Source of the DNA: Chryseobacterium sp. SNU WT5
Lineage (GTDB): Bacteria > Bacteroidota > Bacteroidia > Flavobacteriales > Weeksellaceae
NCBI RefSeq assembly: GCF_007362475.1
Contig: NZ_CP041687.1
Span: 248,001-312,000 of the forward strand
Direction: 5' to 3'
Length of the DNA stretch: 64,000 bases
This document shows positions 8,903 through 15,529 of the stretch, piece after piece (the stretch's first letter is position 1; each line of letters begins with the position of its first letter). Below the pieces are notes generated by a model. The model was given only the letters and a program-made list of their open reading frames with translations, searched no databases and was not told where the DNA came from. The translations under genes were made by a program, and so were the position numbers.

Positions 8903-9946
8903 ATGATTTGGTCTGCAAAATTAATTAAGCATAGAAATGAAGACCGAATTGGCGTAGAATTCGAGAAGGATAAAGAAATGATCCAACGGATAAAACTTAT
9001 ACATGGGGCACGATGGAGTCAGCAAAAAAAACTATGGCATATTCCGGACACACGAGAAAATAGAGAACGGTTCCAAATTACACAAAAACAAGACACCGCA
9101 CTTTCATCAGAGGGTCGAAAACATCACGATTTATTCATTCGGTGGCTTTCTTCCAAAAGGTACAGTCCAAATACAATCAAAACCTATTCTGATGCATTAC
9201 GATCATTTTTATTTTACTACAGATCAAAAGACATTTGTGAGCTCACCAATGCAGATGTACTTGATTTTAATAATGATTACGTTTTGAAAAAAAATTTATC
9301 CGCGTCTTACCAGAACCAAATCATTAGCGCTATAAAATTATACTTTAGAACAATACGGGAAACGAAAATAGAAGCCGATAAAATTGACCGCCCCAAAAAG
9401 CCAAAGACATTACCAAATGTTTTGAGTAAAGAAGAAGTCAAGATCATTCTCGAGGCTCATGCCAATGTGAAACATAAAATGATGCTTTCTTTGATCTACA
9501 GTTGCGGTTTGCGATGCAGTGAATTACTCCAGCTACGACCACTTGACATCGATTCTAAAAGAAATATTGTTCTGATAAAGCAAGCTAAAGGTAAAAAAGA
9601 CAGAATTACGCCATTATCTCCGAAGATTCTAGAATTATTGAGGGCATATTACCAGCTTTACAAACCAAAAACGTATTTATTTGAAGGTCAACAACCGGGC
9701 ACCATTTATTCTGCAAAAAGCCTTCAAAGTGTATTAAAACAGGCATTAGAGAAAACCAATATAAAAAAGCCAGTCACCTTACACTGGCTACGGCACAGTT
9801 ACGCTACTCACTTATTAGAAAGTGGCACTGATTTGCGATATATTCAAGAATTATTAGGACATAATAGCAGCAGAACAACAGAAATTTATACGCACGTAAG
9901 TACAAAAAGTTTACAACACATCAAAAGTCCGTTTGATGATTTATAA
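8903..9946 (+). CDS. Tyrosine recombinase of the cassette array (XerC/D-like, not IntI-like)
   Basis: A 347-residue site-specific recombinase with the catalytic set Arg204 (CGLRCSELLQL), a basic beta-hairpin at AKGKKDR, His294/Arg297 (HWLRHSYATHLL), His320 (LLGH) and nucleophile Tyr329 (IYTHV). A SAM-like core-binding domain spans about 65-160. An extra N-terminal module of about 60 residues (AKLIKHRNEDRIGVEF, ARWSQQKKLWHIP) precedes it. The C-terminus HIKSPFDDL resembles the RSPLD ending of integron integrases, but the extra helix those enzymes carry before the HxLRHS box is absent. It lies immediately upstream of, and in the same direction as, a row of cassettes with attC-like sites, so it is the likely integrase of the array. 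A weak -7-like box TATCTTTA is at 8876-8883. Confidence 0.85.
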   Translation: MIWSAKLIKHRNEDRIGVEFEKDKEMIQRIKLIHGARWSQQKKLWHIPDTRENRERFQITQKQDTALSSEGRKHHDLFIRWLSSKRYSPNTIKTYSDALRSFLFYYRSKDICELTNADVLDFNNDYVLKKNLSASYQNQIISAIKLYFRTIRETKIEADKIDRPKKPKTLPNVLSKEEVKIILEAHANVKHKMMLSLIYSCGLRCSELLQLRPLDIDSKRNIVLIKQAKGKKDRITPLSPKILELLRAYYQLYKPKTYLFEGQQPGTIYSAKSLQSVLKQALEKTNIKKPVTLHWLRHSYATHLLESGTDLRYIQELLGHNSSRTTEIYTHVSTKSLQHIKSPFDDL

Positions 9947-9979
9947 AGAAAAAAAATATATCTTCGTGATCAGAAATAA

Positions 9980-10051
9980 GTCTTACGAATATCAGACAAA
10001 TACCTACCAAATACGTTGTATTTGTCTGACGAAGTAAGACATATAAACAAG
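9980..10051 (+). other. Candidate attI-like site: composite hairpin plus first cassette junction
   Basis: Just after the recombinase stop, GTCTTAC (9980-9986) pairs with GTAAGAC (10034-10040). Inside it TCAGACAAATAC (9992-10003) pairs with GTATTTGTCTGA (10018-10029), giving a 19-bp stem with a small internal loop. The first cassette begins 11 bases downstream at AAACAA/GTTGGG (junction G at 10051). Position and the simple core suggest the array's attachment site. The hairpin could also serve as the recombinase gene terminator. Confidence 0.45.
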
Positions 10052-10222
10052 TTGGGAAAAATCGCCCTTTGGGACGATTTTTCCCAACGGCCAGCTCGGC
10101 TTCGCCGACTGTCGGGAAACCATCGTTGCTTTCGCACGACGTTCTCCCAACAGTCGCCTTTGACGCATTCCGAAAAGAAGTTTGCAACTTCTTTTCAGAA
10201 CGACGACAAAGCCGAGCTGGCC
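10051..10222 (+). mobile_element. Cassette 1: ORF-less cassette consisting of its attC-like site
   Basis: It begins GTTGGGAAAAATCG (10051-10064), and the exact complement CGATTTTTCCCAAC ends at 10088, leaving 10 bases between the two. Then come the arms AACGGCCAGCTCGGC (10086-10100) and GCCGAGCTGGCCGTT (10211-10225), a perfect 15-bp pair. The loop contains another perfect 11-bp hairpin, GAAAAGAAGTT (10172-10182) with AACTTCTTTTC (10186-10196). No plausible coding sequence fits. The 14-bp core hairpin alone could be misread as a terminator, but the shared cassette layout explains it better. Confidence 0.55.
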
Positions 10223-10229
10223 GTTATGT
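10083..10229 (+). other. attC-like site 1
   Basis: Core CCCAAC (10083-10088), perfectly paired 15-bp arms at 10086-10100 and 10211-10225, and the junction GTTATGT at 10223. Unlike the later sites it has no mismatches in the arms and no spacer between arm and CGTT, so it may be a different subclass. Confidence 0.5.
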
Positions 10230-11356
10230 ACAATTTTTATGAACCGAAAGAGTCTATTAAACCAACTTGAATTAGCTTATTCTCCTTTGACAGCTTATGA
10301 ATTCGCGGTTGTTAAGGACGACAAGGCAATTGAAAGGGCGCTTGAAAAAGCAAGTCTGTATATAATCGGACAAAGGCCTGTTATCACTTTTGAAAATGTA
10401 ATTCCCGACACGTCAGTTTACCAGCTTAATTTTGAAATTCATCAAAAGGGAAATCCCAATATTTTAAAATGCAAATTGCCATTTGACCAAGAAATATTTG
10501 GATTAATGGCGGACAATGTGGTTGACGTAGCATTTAATTATTTGGACAAGACAGTAAAACAAGTTAGCCCGCCATTCAATAACATTCATGGTTTCTCTTT
10601 AGTTAAGCACAAAAAAGAAGGAAAAGAGTTTCTTATTTGGTTTTCACCTGAAAAGCTTCTCCAAAATTGGTGGAAAGAGATAATTGAGTGCGAAATTGAA
10701 GGAGATTGGAAATCATTTTTACATTACAAAGTTCATTACGTTGGTAAGGCTACAAAGCAAAGTATATTAAAACGGTTGACAGGTCATTCGACATTTCAGG
10801 ATATTCTTTCTTTGGAATCGCCAGTAACAGAAAAACAATTACCCGCAAACGAAGTTGTTATTCTTCCTTTTGAATTTCAAGACAATTTACAAATCCAGTC
10901 ATTTGGACCAGGATCTGATACTAAGGACATGGTTGCTTCATTACTTGGAGAAAACTATCCAGACCAAGAAAAAGTATTTCTTGATGCGGAAAAGGCTTTA
11001 ATAAAAGCTATGCAGCCGTCATACAACAAAGAAATGTTCGATAATTATCCTGTCAGCAAAGACGGCCTTTACAATGATAACTATGATGCGATTTCATATA
11101 CATTTATTGACCCAATAGTACTGACTTACGATGAAGGAACTATTCGTGGCGGACTGACACATATTGGAGGAGATGCTATTTTGATACTTGACAACAACGA
11201 ATTCAAACTAGTTAGACATGAATAAAACTGTACATAACAGGCGTTTGGCTCAATGGCGGGTGACGTGGTTAATTGAACATTCTACCTCGCATCAACTTTT
11301 GTGGTGTATTGACAGTTTTGTGCTCCGAAATCCGCCACTGCGCCAAGCGCCAAAAC
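10223..11356 (+). mobile_element. Cassette 2 (GIY-YIG-like protein)
   Basis: The cassette starts with GTTATGTAC (10223-10231). Its own far end carries the perfect complement GTACATAAC (11230-11238), followed by the arm-loop-arm of attC-like site 2. It holds one gene starting 16 bases after the junction. Confidence 0.65.
10239..11225 (+). CDS. GIY-YIG-like fold protein, cassette-borne
   Basis: A 328-residue soluble protein. Near its middle it has the arrangement of GIY-YIG nucleases: HYKVHYVGK (162-170) followed by ILKRLTGH (176-183). Further on EKALIKAMQPSYNK fits the Glu helix and Asn/Tyr end of the module. The first 150 residues are unrecognised. The ATG at 10239 is chosen because the frame's earlier start lies in cassette 1, outside the mobile unit. 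Whether it cuts nucleic acid is unknown: the first motif is not a perfect GIY. It stands alone in its cassette with no neighbour of related function. Confidence 0.6.
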   Translation: MNRKSLLNQLELAYSPLTAYEFAVVKDDKAIERALEKASLYIIGQRPVITFENVIPDTSVYQLNFEIHQKGNPNILKCKLPFDQEIFGLMADNVVDVAFNYLDKTVKQVSPPFNNIHGFSLVKHKKEGKEFLIWFSPEKLLQNWWKEIIECEIEGDWKSFLHYKVHYVGKATKQSILKRLTGHSTFQDILSLESPVTEKQLPANEVVILPFEFQDNLQIQSFGPGSDTKDMVASLLGENYPDQEKVFLDAEKALIKAMQPSYNKEMFDNYPVSKDGLYNDNYDAISYTFIDPIVLTYDEGTIRGGLTHIGGDAILILDNNEFKLVRHE

Positions 11357-11363
11357 GTTGGTG
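11230..11363 (+). other. attC-like site 2
   Basis: Core GTACATAAC (11230-11238), left arm GGCGTTTGGCTCAATGGCGG (11240-11259), loop, right arm CCGCCACTGCGCCAAGCGCC (11332-11351), then AAAACGTT with the junction G at 11357. The arms pair over 20 positions with three non-Watson-Crick places (positions 5, 11 and 14). The loop phrase TGCTCCGAAATCCGCCACTG recurs, degraded, at 40471-40490. Confidence 0.7.
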
Positions 11364-11389
11364 GCAATATTAACCCAAAATTACGAAAA

Positions 11390-11947
11390 TTGATATTTGA
11401 CAAGTTAAATTTTTCCGACCCAATTTCCGCAGATTTCTTTGAAGATTTCAGTAAACTAATGACTTTTGAGGAATTACCAAATAAACATTTACTACACACC
11501 GAAGGAACTATTTGCAATCGTTTTTTTATACTACATAAAGGATTGGCAAGAGCCTATTATCACATAGATGCCAAAGATATTACGGCTCATTTTGCAATAG
11601 AAAACACCACCATAACAGCTATTGACAGTTTTATCCAAAGAAAAAAAAGTCGTTATAATATTGAATTATTAGAAGATTCTTCTTTGTCCTATATCAATCA
11701 CGAAGATTGGAAAAAATTACTTGAAGAGAAGCCTCATTACGAAAAATATGCTCGTATTTTTCTGGAAAATATTTACATCGATATTGCAGAACGTATTGAA
11801 GATTTACTGTTTCACTCCGCAAAAGAGAGGTATAAGAAACTGATAAGTAAATTCCCTACACTGCTACAACGAGTGAATTTAGGGCACATTGCATCTTATA
11901 TAGGAATAACGCAAGAAACTTTGAGCCGAATTAGAGCCGAAAAATAA
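11390..11947 (+). CDS. Crp/Fnr-family transcriptional regulator, cassette-borne
   Basis: A roughly 185-residue regulator. It has a cyclic-nucleotide-binding-type beta-roll (ELPNKHLLHTEGTICNRFFILHKGLARAYY, shown here only as landmarks) and a short C-terminal helix-turn-helix, HIASYIGITQETLSRIR, of the flavobacterial Crp/Fnr type. The start is uncertain. The frame is open upstream into attC-like site 2 (ATG at 11273), but a mobile unit must start after 11357. Inside the cassette the only reasonable choice before the conserved domain is TTG at 11390; the first ATG (11459) would cut the domain. It precedes the amidase gene by about 64 bases and may regulate it. Confidence 0.65.
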   Translation: MIFDKLNFSDPISADFFEDFSKLMTFEELPNKHLLHTEGTICNRFFILHKGLARAYYHIDAKDITAHFAIENTTITAIDSFIQRKKSRYNIELLEDSSLSYINHEDWKKLLEEKPHYEKYARIFLENIYIDIAERIEDLLFHSAKERYKKLISKFPTLLQRVNLGHIASYIGITQETLSRIRAEK

Positions 11948-12011
11948 AATGCGATTTTGATATTTGTCAAAGAGATTTGAAGTTAATAGACAGAGCTTTG
12001 TAAAAAAAACA

Positions 12012-13460
12012 ATGGAAAATATCGTATTTGAAAGTGCTACAAAACTCGTTGAAAAAATAAAGAAACAAGAAATCACTGTTGTTGAATTAGTCACTGCTTT
12101 TTTAAATCATATTGAAAAATTCAATCCTACAATTAATGCTATTTGCGACATTAGAAAAAAAGACGAGATTTTAGATGAAGCTCGTAGAAAAGATTTAGAA
12201 ATTCAGCAAGGGAAAAATCTTGGACTCCTTCACGGACTACCATTAACAATAAAAGATTCTTTCTTGGTAAAAGGACTAAAAAATTCTAATGGAGATCCTT
12301 CTTTAAGAAATTATCTTGCCACAGAAGATGCAGAATTGGTTAAAAGATTGAAAGATGCAGGAGCTATTATTATTGGAAAAACAAATACTGCACTCTTTTG
12401 TATTGACTGGCAAAGCACTAATTTTTGGAACGGACAAACTAATAACCCTTATGATATTTCGAGAGTTGCAGGTGGAAGTTCAGGTGGTTCGGCAGTTGCG
12501 GTAGCTTCGGGTTTTAGCCCTTTGGAATTGGGAGCTGATGCAGGTGGTTCTATAAGAGTTCCGGCTCATTTTAATGGAATTTGTGGTTTGCGTCCTTCTG
12601 AAAATTTTCTTTCTAACAGAGGGCATCTCAAAGTTAAAAACAAACCACAAGGAAGGAGGCACATTATTACACCAGGTCCTTTTGCAAAAAGTGCAACAGA
12701 TTTACTTCTAATGATGGAAGTTTTAGGAAATAATACGAAATATGAACTCCCCGAATTATCGCCAATCAATTTAAACAATAGTGAATGGAAAAAGCAATCT
12801 TTAACTATTGCTTATTCTGAAACTATAAACGATACAGAAGTTGATGCAGAATATTTAGAACTTTTTAGGAATTTTATAGGTAAAATAAAAAATGAAAATC
12901 ATATTTTAAGTATTGACCACCCAAAGTATGATGAAGAAAAAGCCTATTTAGAATGCAGTAAAATTATTGGATTTGAAATAGGAATCAACAATCCCAAAGT
13001 GCCTTTATTAGCCAGTTTTATGTACACCTTTATTCGGTTGAAATACAGAGACCACTTGTGGGCAAAAGGAATGGCTTTGGGACAACGTTTGACCAACATT
13101 GACTACGCCAAAGCAATTGACTATAAAGATGATTTTTCTGAAATTTATAATTCATTTTTGACAACTTATGACGTTTGGATTACGCCAGTTTGTTCCTTTG
13201 AAGCTTATAAACATCAAAATGCAGGAAAACCATTTACTGTCAATAATAAAAAAATAGGCTACACTAAAGCTATTGCTTCCTTTAACTTTACAACTGCATT
13301 TTCAGGACATCCAATAGTTGTTATTCCGATTGGAAAAAAGAAAAACGGAATGCCTTTAGGAATTCAAATACATTCCAAAAAATGGACAGATAAGAAATTA
13401 TTAGAAATTGCTCAGTATTTTGAGAAATTCACTAATGGATTTGAAAAGCCAGTGTTATAA
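12012..13460 (+). CDS. Amidase-signature family hydrolase, cassette-borne
   Basis: A 482-residue amidase with the complete Ser-cisSer-Lys triad: Lys81 (LTIKDSF), Ser156 in GGSSGGSAVAVASG, and nucleophile Ser180 in GADAGGSIRVPA, with the usual spacing of 24 between the serines. The family hydrolyses carboxamides, from acetamide to fatty acid amides; the substrate here is unknown. The ATG at 12012 gives the normal amidase N-terminus (SATKLVEKIKKQEIT); a TTG at 11964 would add 16 residues that look unrelated. It shares cassette 3 with the Crp/Fnr gene upstream. Confidence 0.85.
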   Translation: MENIVFESATKLVEKIKKQEITVVELVTAFLNHIEKFNPTINAICDIRKKDEILDEARRKDLEIQQGKNLGLLHGLPLTIKDSFLVKGLKNSNGDPSLRNYLATEDAELVKRLKDAGAIIIGKTNTALFCIDWQSTNFWNGQTNNPYDISRVAGGSSGGSAVAVASGFSPLELGADAGGSIRVPAHFNGICGLRPSENFLSNRGHLKVKNKPQGRRHIITPGPFAKSATDLLLMMEVLGNNTKYELPELSPINLNNSEWKKQSLTIAYSETINDTEVDAEYLELFRNFIGKIKNENHILSIDHPKYDEEKAYLECSKIIGFEIGINNPKVPLLASFMYTFIRLKYRDHLWAKGMALGQRLTNIDYAKAIDYKDDFSEIYNSFLTTYDVWITPVCSFEAYKHQNAGKPFTVNNKKIGYTKAIASFNFTTAFSGHPIVVIPIGKKKNGMPLGIQIHSKKWTDKKLLEIAQYFEKFTNGFEKPVL

Positions 13461-13467
13461 AAAATAC

Positions 13468-13603
13468 TGCCACCAACAAGCGTTTTGCAAAAATGCGGTT
13501 TTGGGCTTAATTTAAAGTTTGTTTTGTATCTTTAAACTTTGTGCTTAACCGAAAGTTTTGGCTATTTTAGTCCGCATCTTCGCAAAGCGCTGGGACGTTG
13601 GGT
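13468..13603 (+). other. attC-like site 3
   Basis: Core TGCCACCAAC (13468-13477), left arm AGCGTTTTGCAAAAATGCGG (13479-13498), right arm CCGCATCTTCGCAAAGCGCT (13572-13591), then GGGACGTT with the junction G at 13597. The arms pair at 17 of 20 positions; the odd ones are again 5, 11 and 14, as in site 2. The loop shares GGCTTAATTTnAA and TTTGTAT with site 4 and includes TTTAAAG/CTTTAAA. Confidence 0.72.
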
Positions 13604-14892
13604 AGCATAACATTGAAAATCAGAATTTATTAGAAAAAAAACAGATGACAAAACTAACAATATTACTTCTACTATTATTTAGTAATAATCTATTTAGCCA
13701 AGAAATAACAGAAGAACAAAGAGATTTTTATACAACAATTTTACACGGGACAGACTCTCTAAAGTTTAACAAAACTACTCACAATGCATTCAAATTTGTG
13801 GAATATAAAGAGAGTGATTTTTTTAAACAAGTAATTACTCCTGAAGAAATATCTTCCTGCACTAAATTGGTTAAACAGACTGCTCAACTAAGTTTAAATG
13901 ATAAAAATCAATTGCTTTTATCCGGAGAATTGACTTCACGGTTTAATACACAACTAGCTGGTATTTTATCGATTACACTATTGGAAAATAACCTAATCAA
14001 AAAAAATGGTGAAAAATTTCAACTAAACACTTTTTACAATTCAAATAGCGGATATAGTAAAATTGATTTTAAAACAGACATAAAAAGTAAATATGCTAAA
14101 AATGAAAAGATATCTGGATATGTCAACTTTGAAATAAATTACTTAATTGGCTATGACAAAGTTGAGCTGACTCCCAACGACATTGGAAAAAATATAACTT
14201 TAAATAATTGTAACTACACTATTATTAACATTAAAGAGAATGAAATAGTCCTAAATAAACTATGTGAAAAAGAAAACGAACTTAATGTTATCAATTTTAA
14301 TAAAACAGGAAAGGTAGCAAAATCTTATTCGGATAATGAGTTAATGGAAATGATTGAAAAAGATTCAACTATTTCTATGGAAAGTTTTGACAGAAAAAAT
14401 AGAGAAACATATAAAATGGTCCGAAACATATTTGAAGAAAACCCAAAAATATCACTTGCAGAATTTAAAAAGATTTTTACTGTTGAAAAGTTATTAGAAA
14501 TGAAAAAAGAAGGTAAATATGTTATTGTTGAAAGCATAGCTCCCTTTCAAAATAAGTTAGAACTTTATTCCCCTAAATTTCACTCCGAAATAATAAAAGT
14601 GGAAATGAAAAAACTGTGAGCAACAAAGCAACGCATTCTACAATAAGATGCTTTACATCATTACCTTAAAAATTAGACTTTCGCAAAAAATAATTGAGAC
14701 AAACAGTGTCTTAAAAACCTGGAAACCTAACGTGGAAATGGAAAAGGTTTACCCATAAAGTTACGCTACCCAACACACGCTACAAGCAATTTGGGTATTA
14801 GGCTTAATTTGAAATTGGCTTTGTATTTGGAAGATTTGGCAAATCCGAAAATAGGGCTTAATTTAGTCCCAAACTGCTTGTAGCGCGGGAAC
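13597..14892 (+). mobile_element. Cassette 4 (secreted unknown protein)
   Basis: It starts GTTGGGTAGC (13597-13606). The complementary core GCTACCCAAC is at 14765-14774, and the match extends a few more bases with one mismatch. One gene starts 48 bases after the junction. The 14620-14938 stretch without a gene is occupied mainly by attC-like site 4. Confidence 0.68.
13645..14619 (+). CDS. Secreted protein of unknown function, cassette-borne
   Basis: A 324-residue protein. It has a signal peptide (MTKLTILLLLLFSNNLFSQ, cleavage near 19) and a mixed alpha/beta body rich in Lys, Asn and Glu. I recognise no domain. The repeated strand-turn pattern between about 130 and 215 (YVNFEINYLIG, NITLNNCNYTIINI) suggests a beta-sandwich section. 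Asn/Lys-rich codon use is even stronger than in the flanking core genes, as is common for cassette genes. Alone in its cassette; function unknown. Confidence 0.75.
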   Translation: MTKLTILLLLLFSNNLFSQEITEEQRDFYTTILHGTDSLKFNKTTHNAFKFVEYKESDFFKQVITPEEISSCTKLVKQTAQLSLNDKNQLLLSGELTSRFNTQLAGILSITLLENNLIKKNGEKFQLNTFYNSNSGYSKIDFKTDIKSKYAKNEKISGYVNFEINYLIGYDKVELTPNDIGKNITLNNCNYTIINIKENEIVLNKLCEKENELNVINFNKTGKVAKSYSDNELMEMIEKDSTISMESFDRKNRETYKMVRNIFEENPKISLAEFKKIFTVEKLLEMKKEGKYVIVESIAPFQNKLELYSPKFHSEIIKVEMKKL

Positions 14893-14899
14893 GTTATGC
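14765..14899 (+). other. attC-like site 4
   Basis: Core GCTACCCAAC (14765-14774), left arm CACGCTACAAGCAATTTGGG (14776-14795), right arm CCCAAACTGCTTGTAGCGCG (14868-14887), then GGAACGTT with the junction G at 14893. The arms pair except at positions 2 and 14; position 14 is again an A facing a C. The loop belongs to the same subfamily as site 3. Confidence 0.72.
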
Positions 14900-14938
14900 G
14901 TCAGCATCAAACGACGGAAATATAATCATAAATAATTT

Positions 14939-15460
14939 ATGGCATTTTTATTTTTTCTTTTCTTTCTAGTTCCATTGACGGGAATAATGATTTTCGTCTG
15001 GTGGAAAACAAATAATAAGGTTTTCGGAAAAGTAATCGGATACTTCTGGCTTTCCGTGATTGGATTAATTATTTTATCTTTAGTAGTGGAAAAATTAAAG
15101 GCGAAAAAAATATTAAAAAAGAAAGACTATTACGGACAGTACATTATCGACAGAGACTTTTTCCCAGGTAAACAGGCGGATTGGCAATATGAAACTTTTC
15201 GATTTAAAATTAATAATGATAAAATTTATTTTTATGTTACAAATCATGACAAAATAGTAAGAACTTTTAGTGGTACAATTTCAACAACAGCACCATATGG
15301 TTCAGAAAGACTTATAATAAATATGGAGCAACCGACAATTCATGTATTAAAAACTAATCCAACAGTTTATAGAAACGCTTGGAGTTTTTATTTAGTTTTC
15401 CATTCCGATAAATTTAATAATATGTACTTTAAAAAAGGAAATTGGAAACCCATAAATTGA
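14939..15460 (+). CDS. Small membrane protein of unknown function, cassette-borne
   Basis: A 173-residue protein. It has two hydrophobic segments at about 2-22 and 32-49, a basic stretch (KLKAKKILKKKDYYG) and a roughly 110-residue soluble beta-rich C-terminal part (YETFRFKINNDKIYFYV, TFSGTISTTAPYGSERL). No family recognised. It starts 46 bases after the cassette junction and stops 20 bases before the core of its attC-like site. Confidence 0.72.
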   Translation: MAFLFFLFFLVPLTGIMIFVWWKTNNKVFGKVIGYFWLSVIGLIILSLVVEKLKAKKILKKKDYYGQYIIDRDFFPGKQADWQYETFRFKINNDKIYFYVTNHDKIVRTFSGTISTTAPYGSERLIINMEQPTIHVLKTNPTVYRNAWSFYLVFHSDKFNNMYFKKGNWKPIN

Positions 15461-15529
15461 ATAAATTTTAAAAAGCCGAACGCATAATCGAGTAGACGGC
15501 TCCGCTCATAATCGAACGGAGTACGCCTC

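Larger units (their letters stand above)
11357..13596 (+). mobile_element. Cassette 3 (Crp/Fnr regulator plus amidase)
   Basis: It starts GTTGGTGGCA (11357-11366) and ends with the complementary core TGCCACCAAC (13468-13477) of attC-like site 3. It is the largest cassette in the array (2240 bases) and the only one with two genes. Confidence 0.65.

Noticed and set aside
10051..10088. Simple Rho-independent terminator
   Set aside because: The 14-bp hairpin has no T run and its ends coincide with the cassette start and core, a pattern repeated in the other cassettes.
9921..10270. Open frames on both strands through the hairpins after the recombinase
   Set aside because: They are by-products of the palindromic cassette sites; their residues mirror the repeated arms and no start or composition supports coding.
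11273..11389. N-terminal extension of the Crp/Fnr protein from an ATG at 11273
   Set aside because: This start lies in the loop of attC-like site 2, which belongs to the preceding cassette, and the added residues come from the site's arm sequence.
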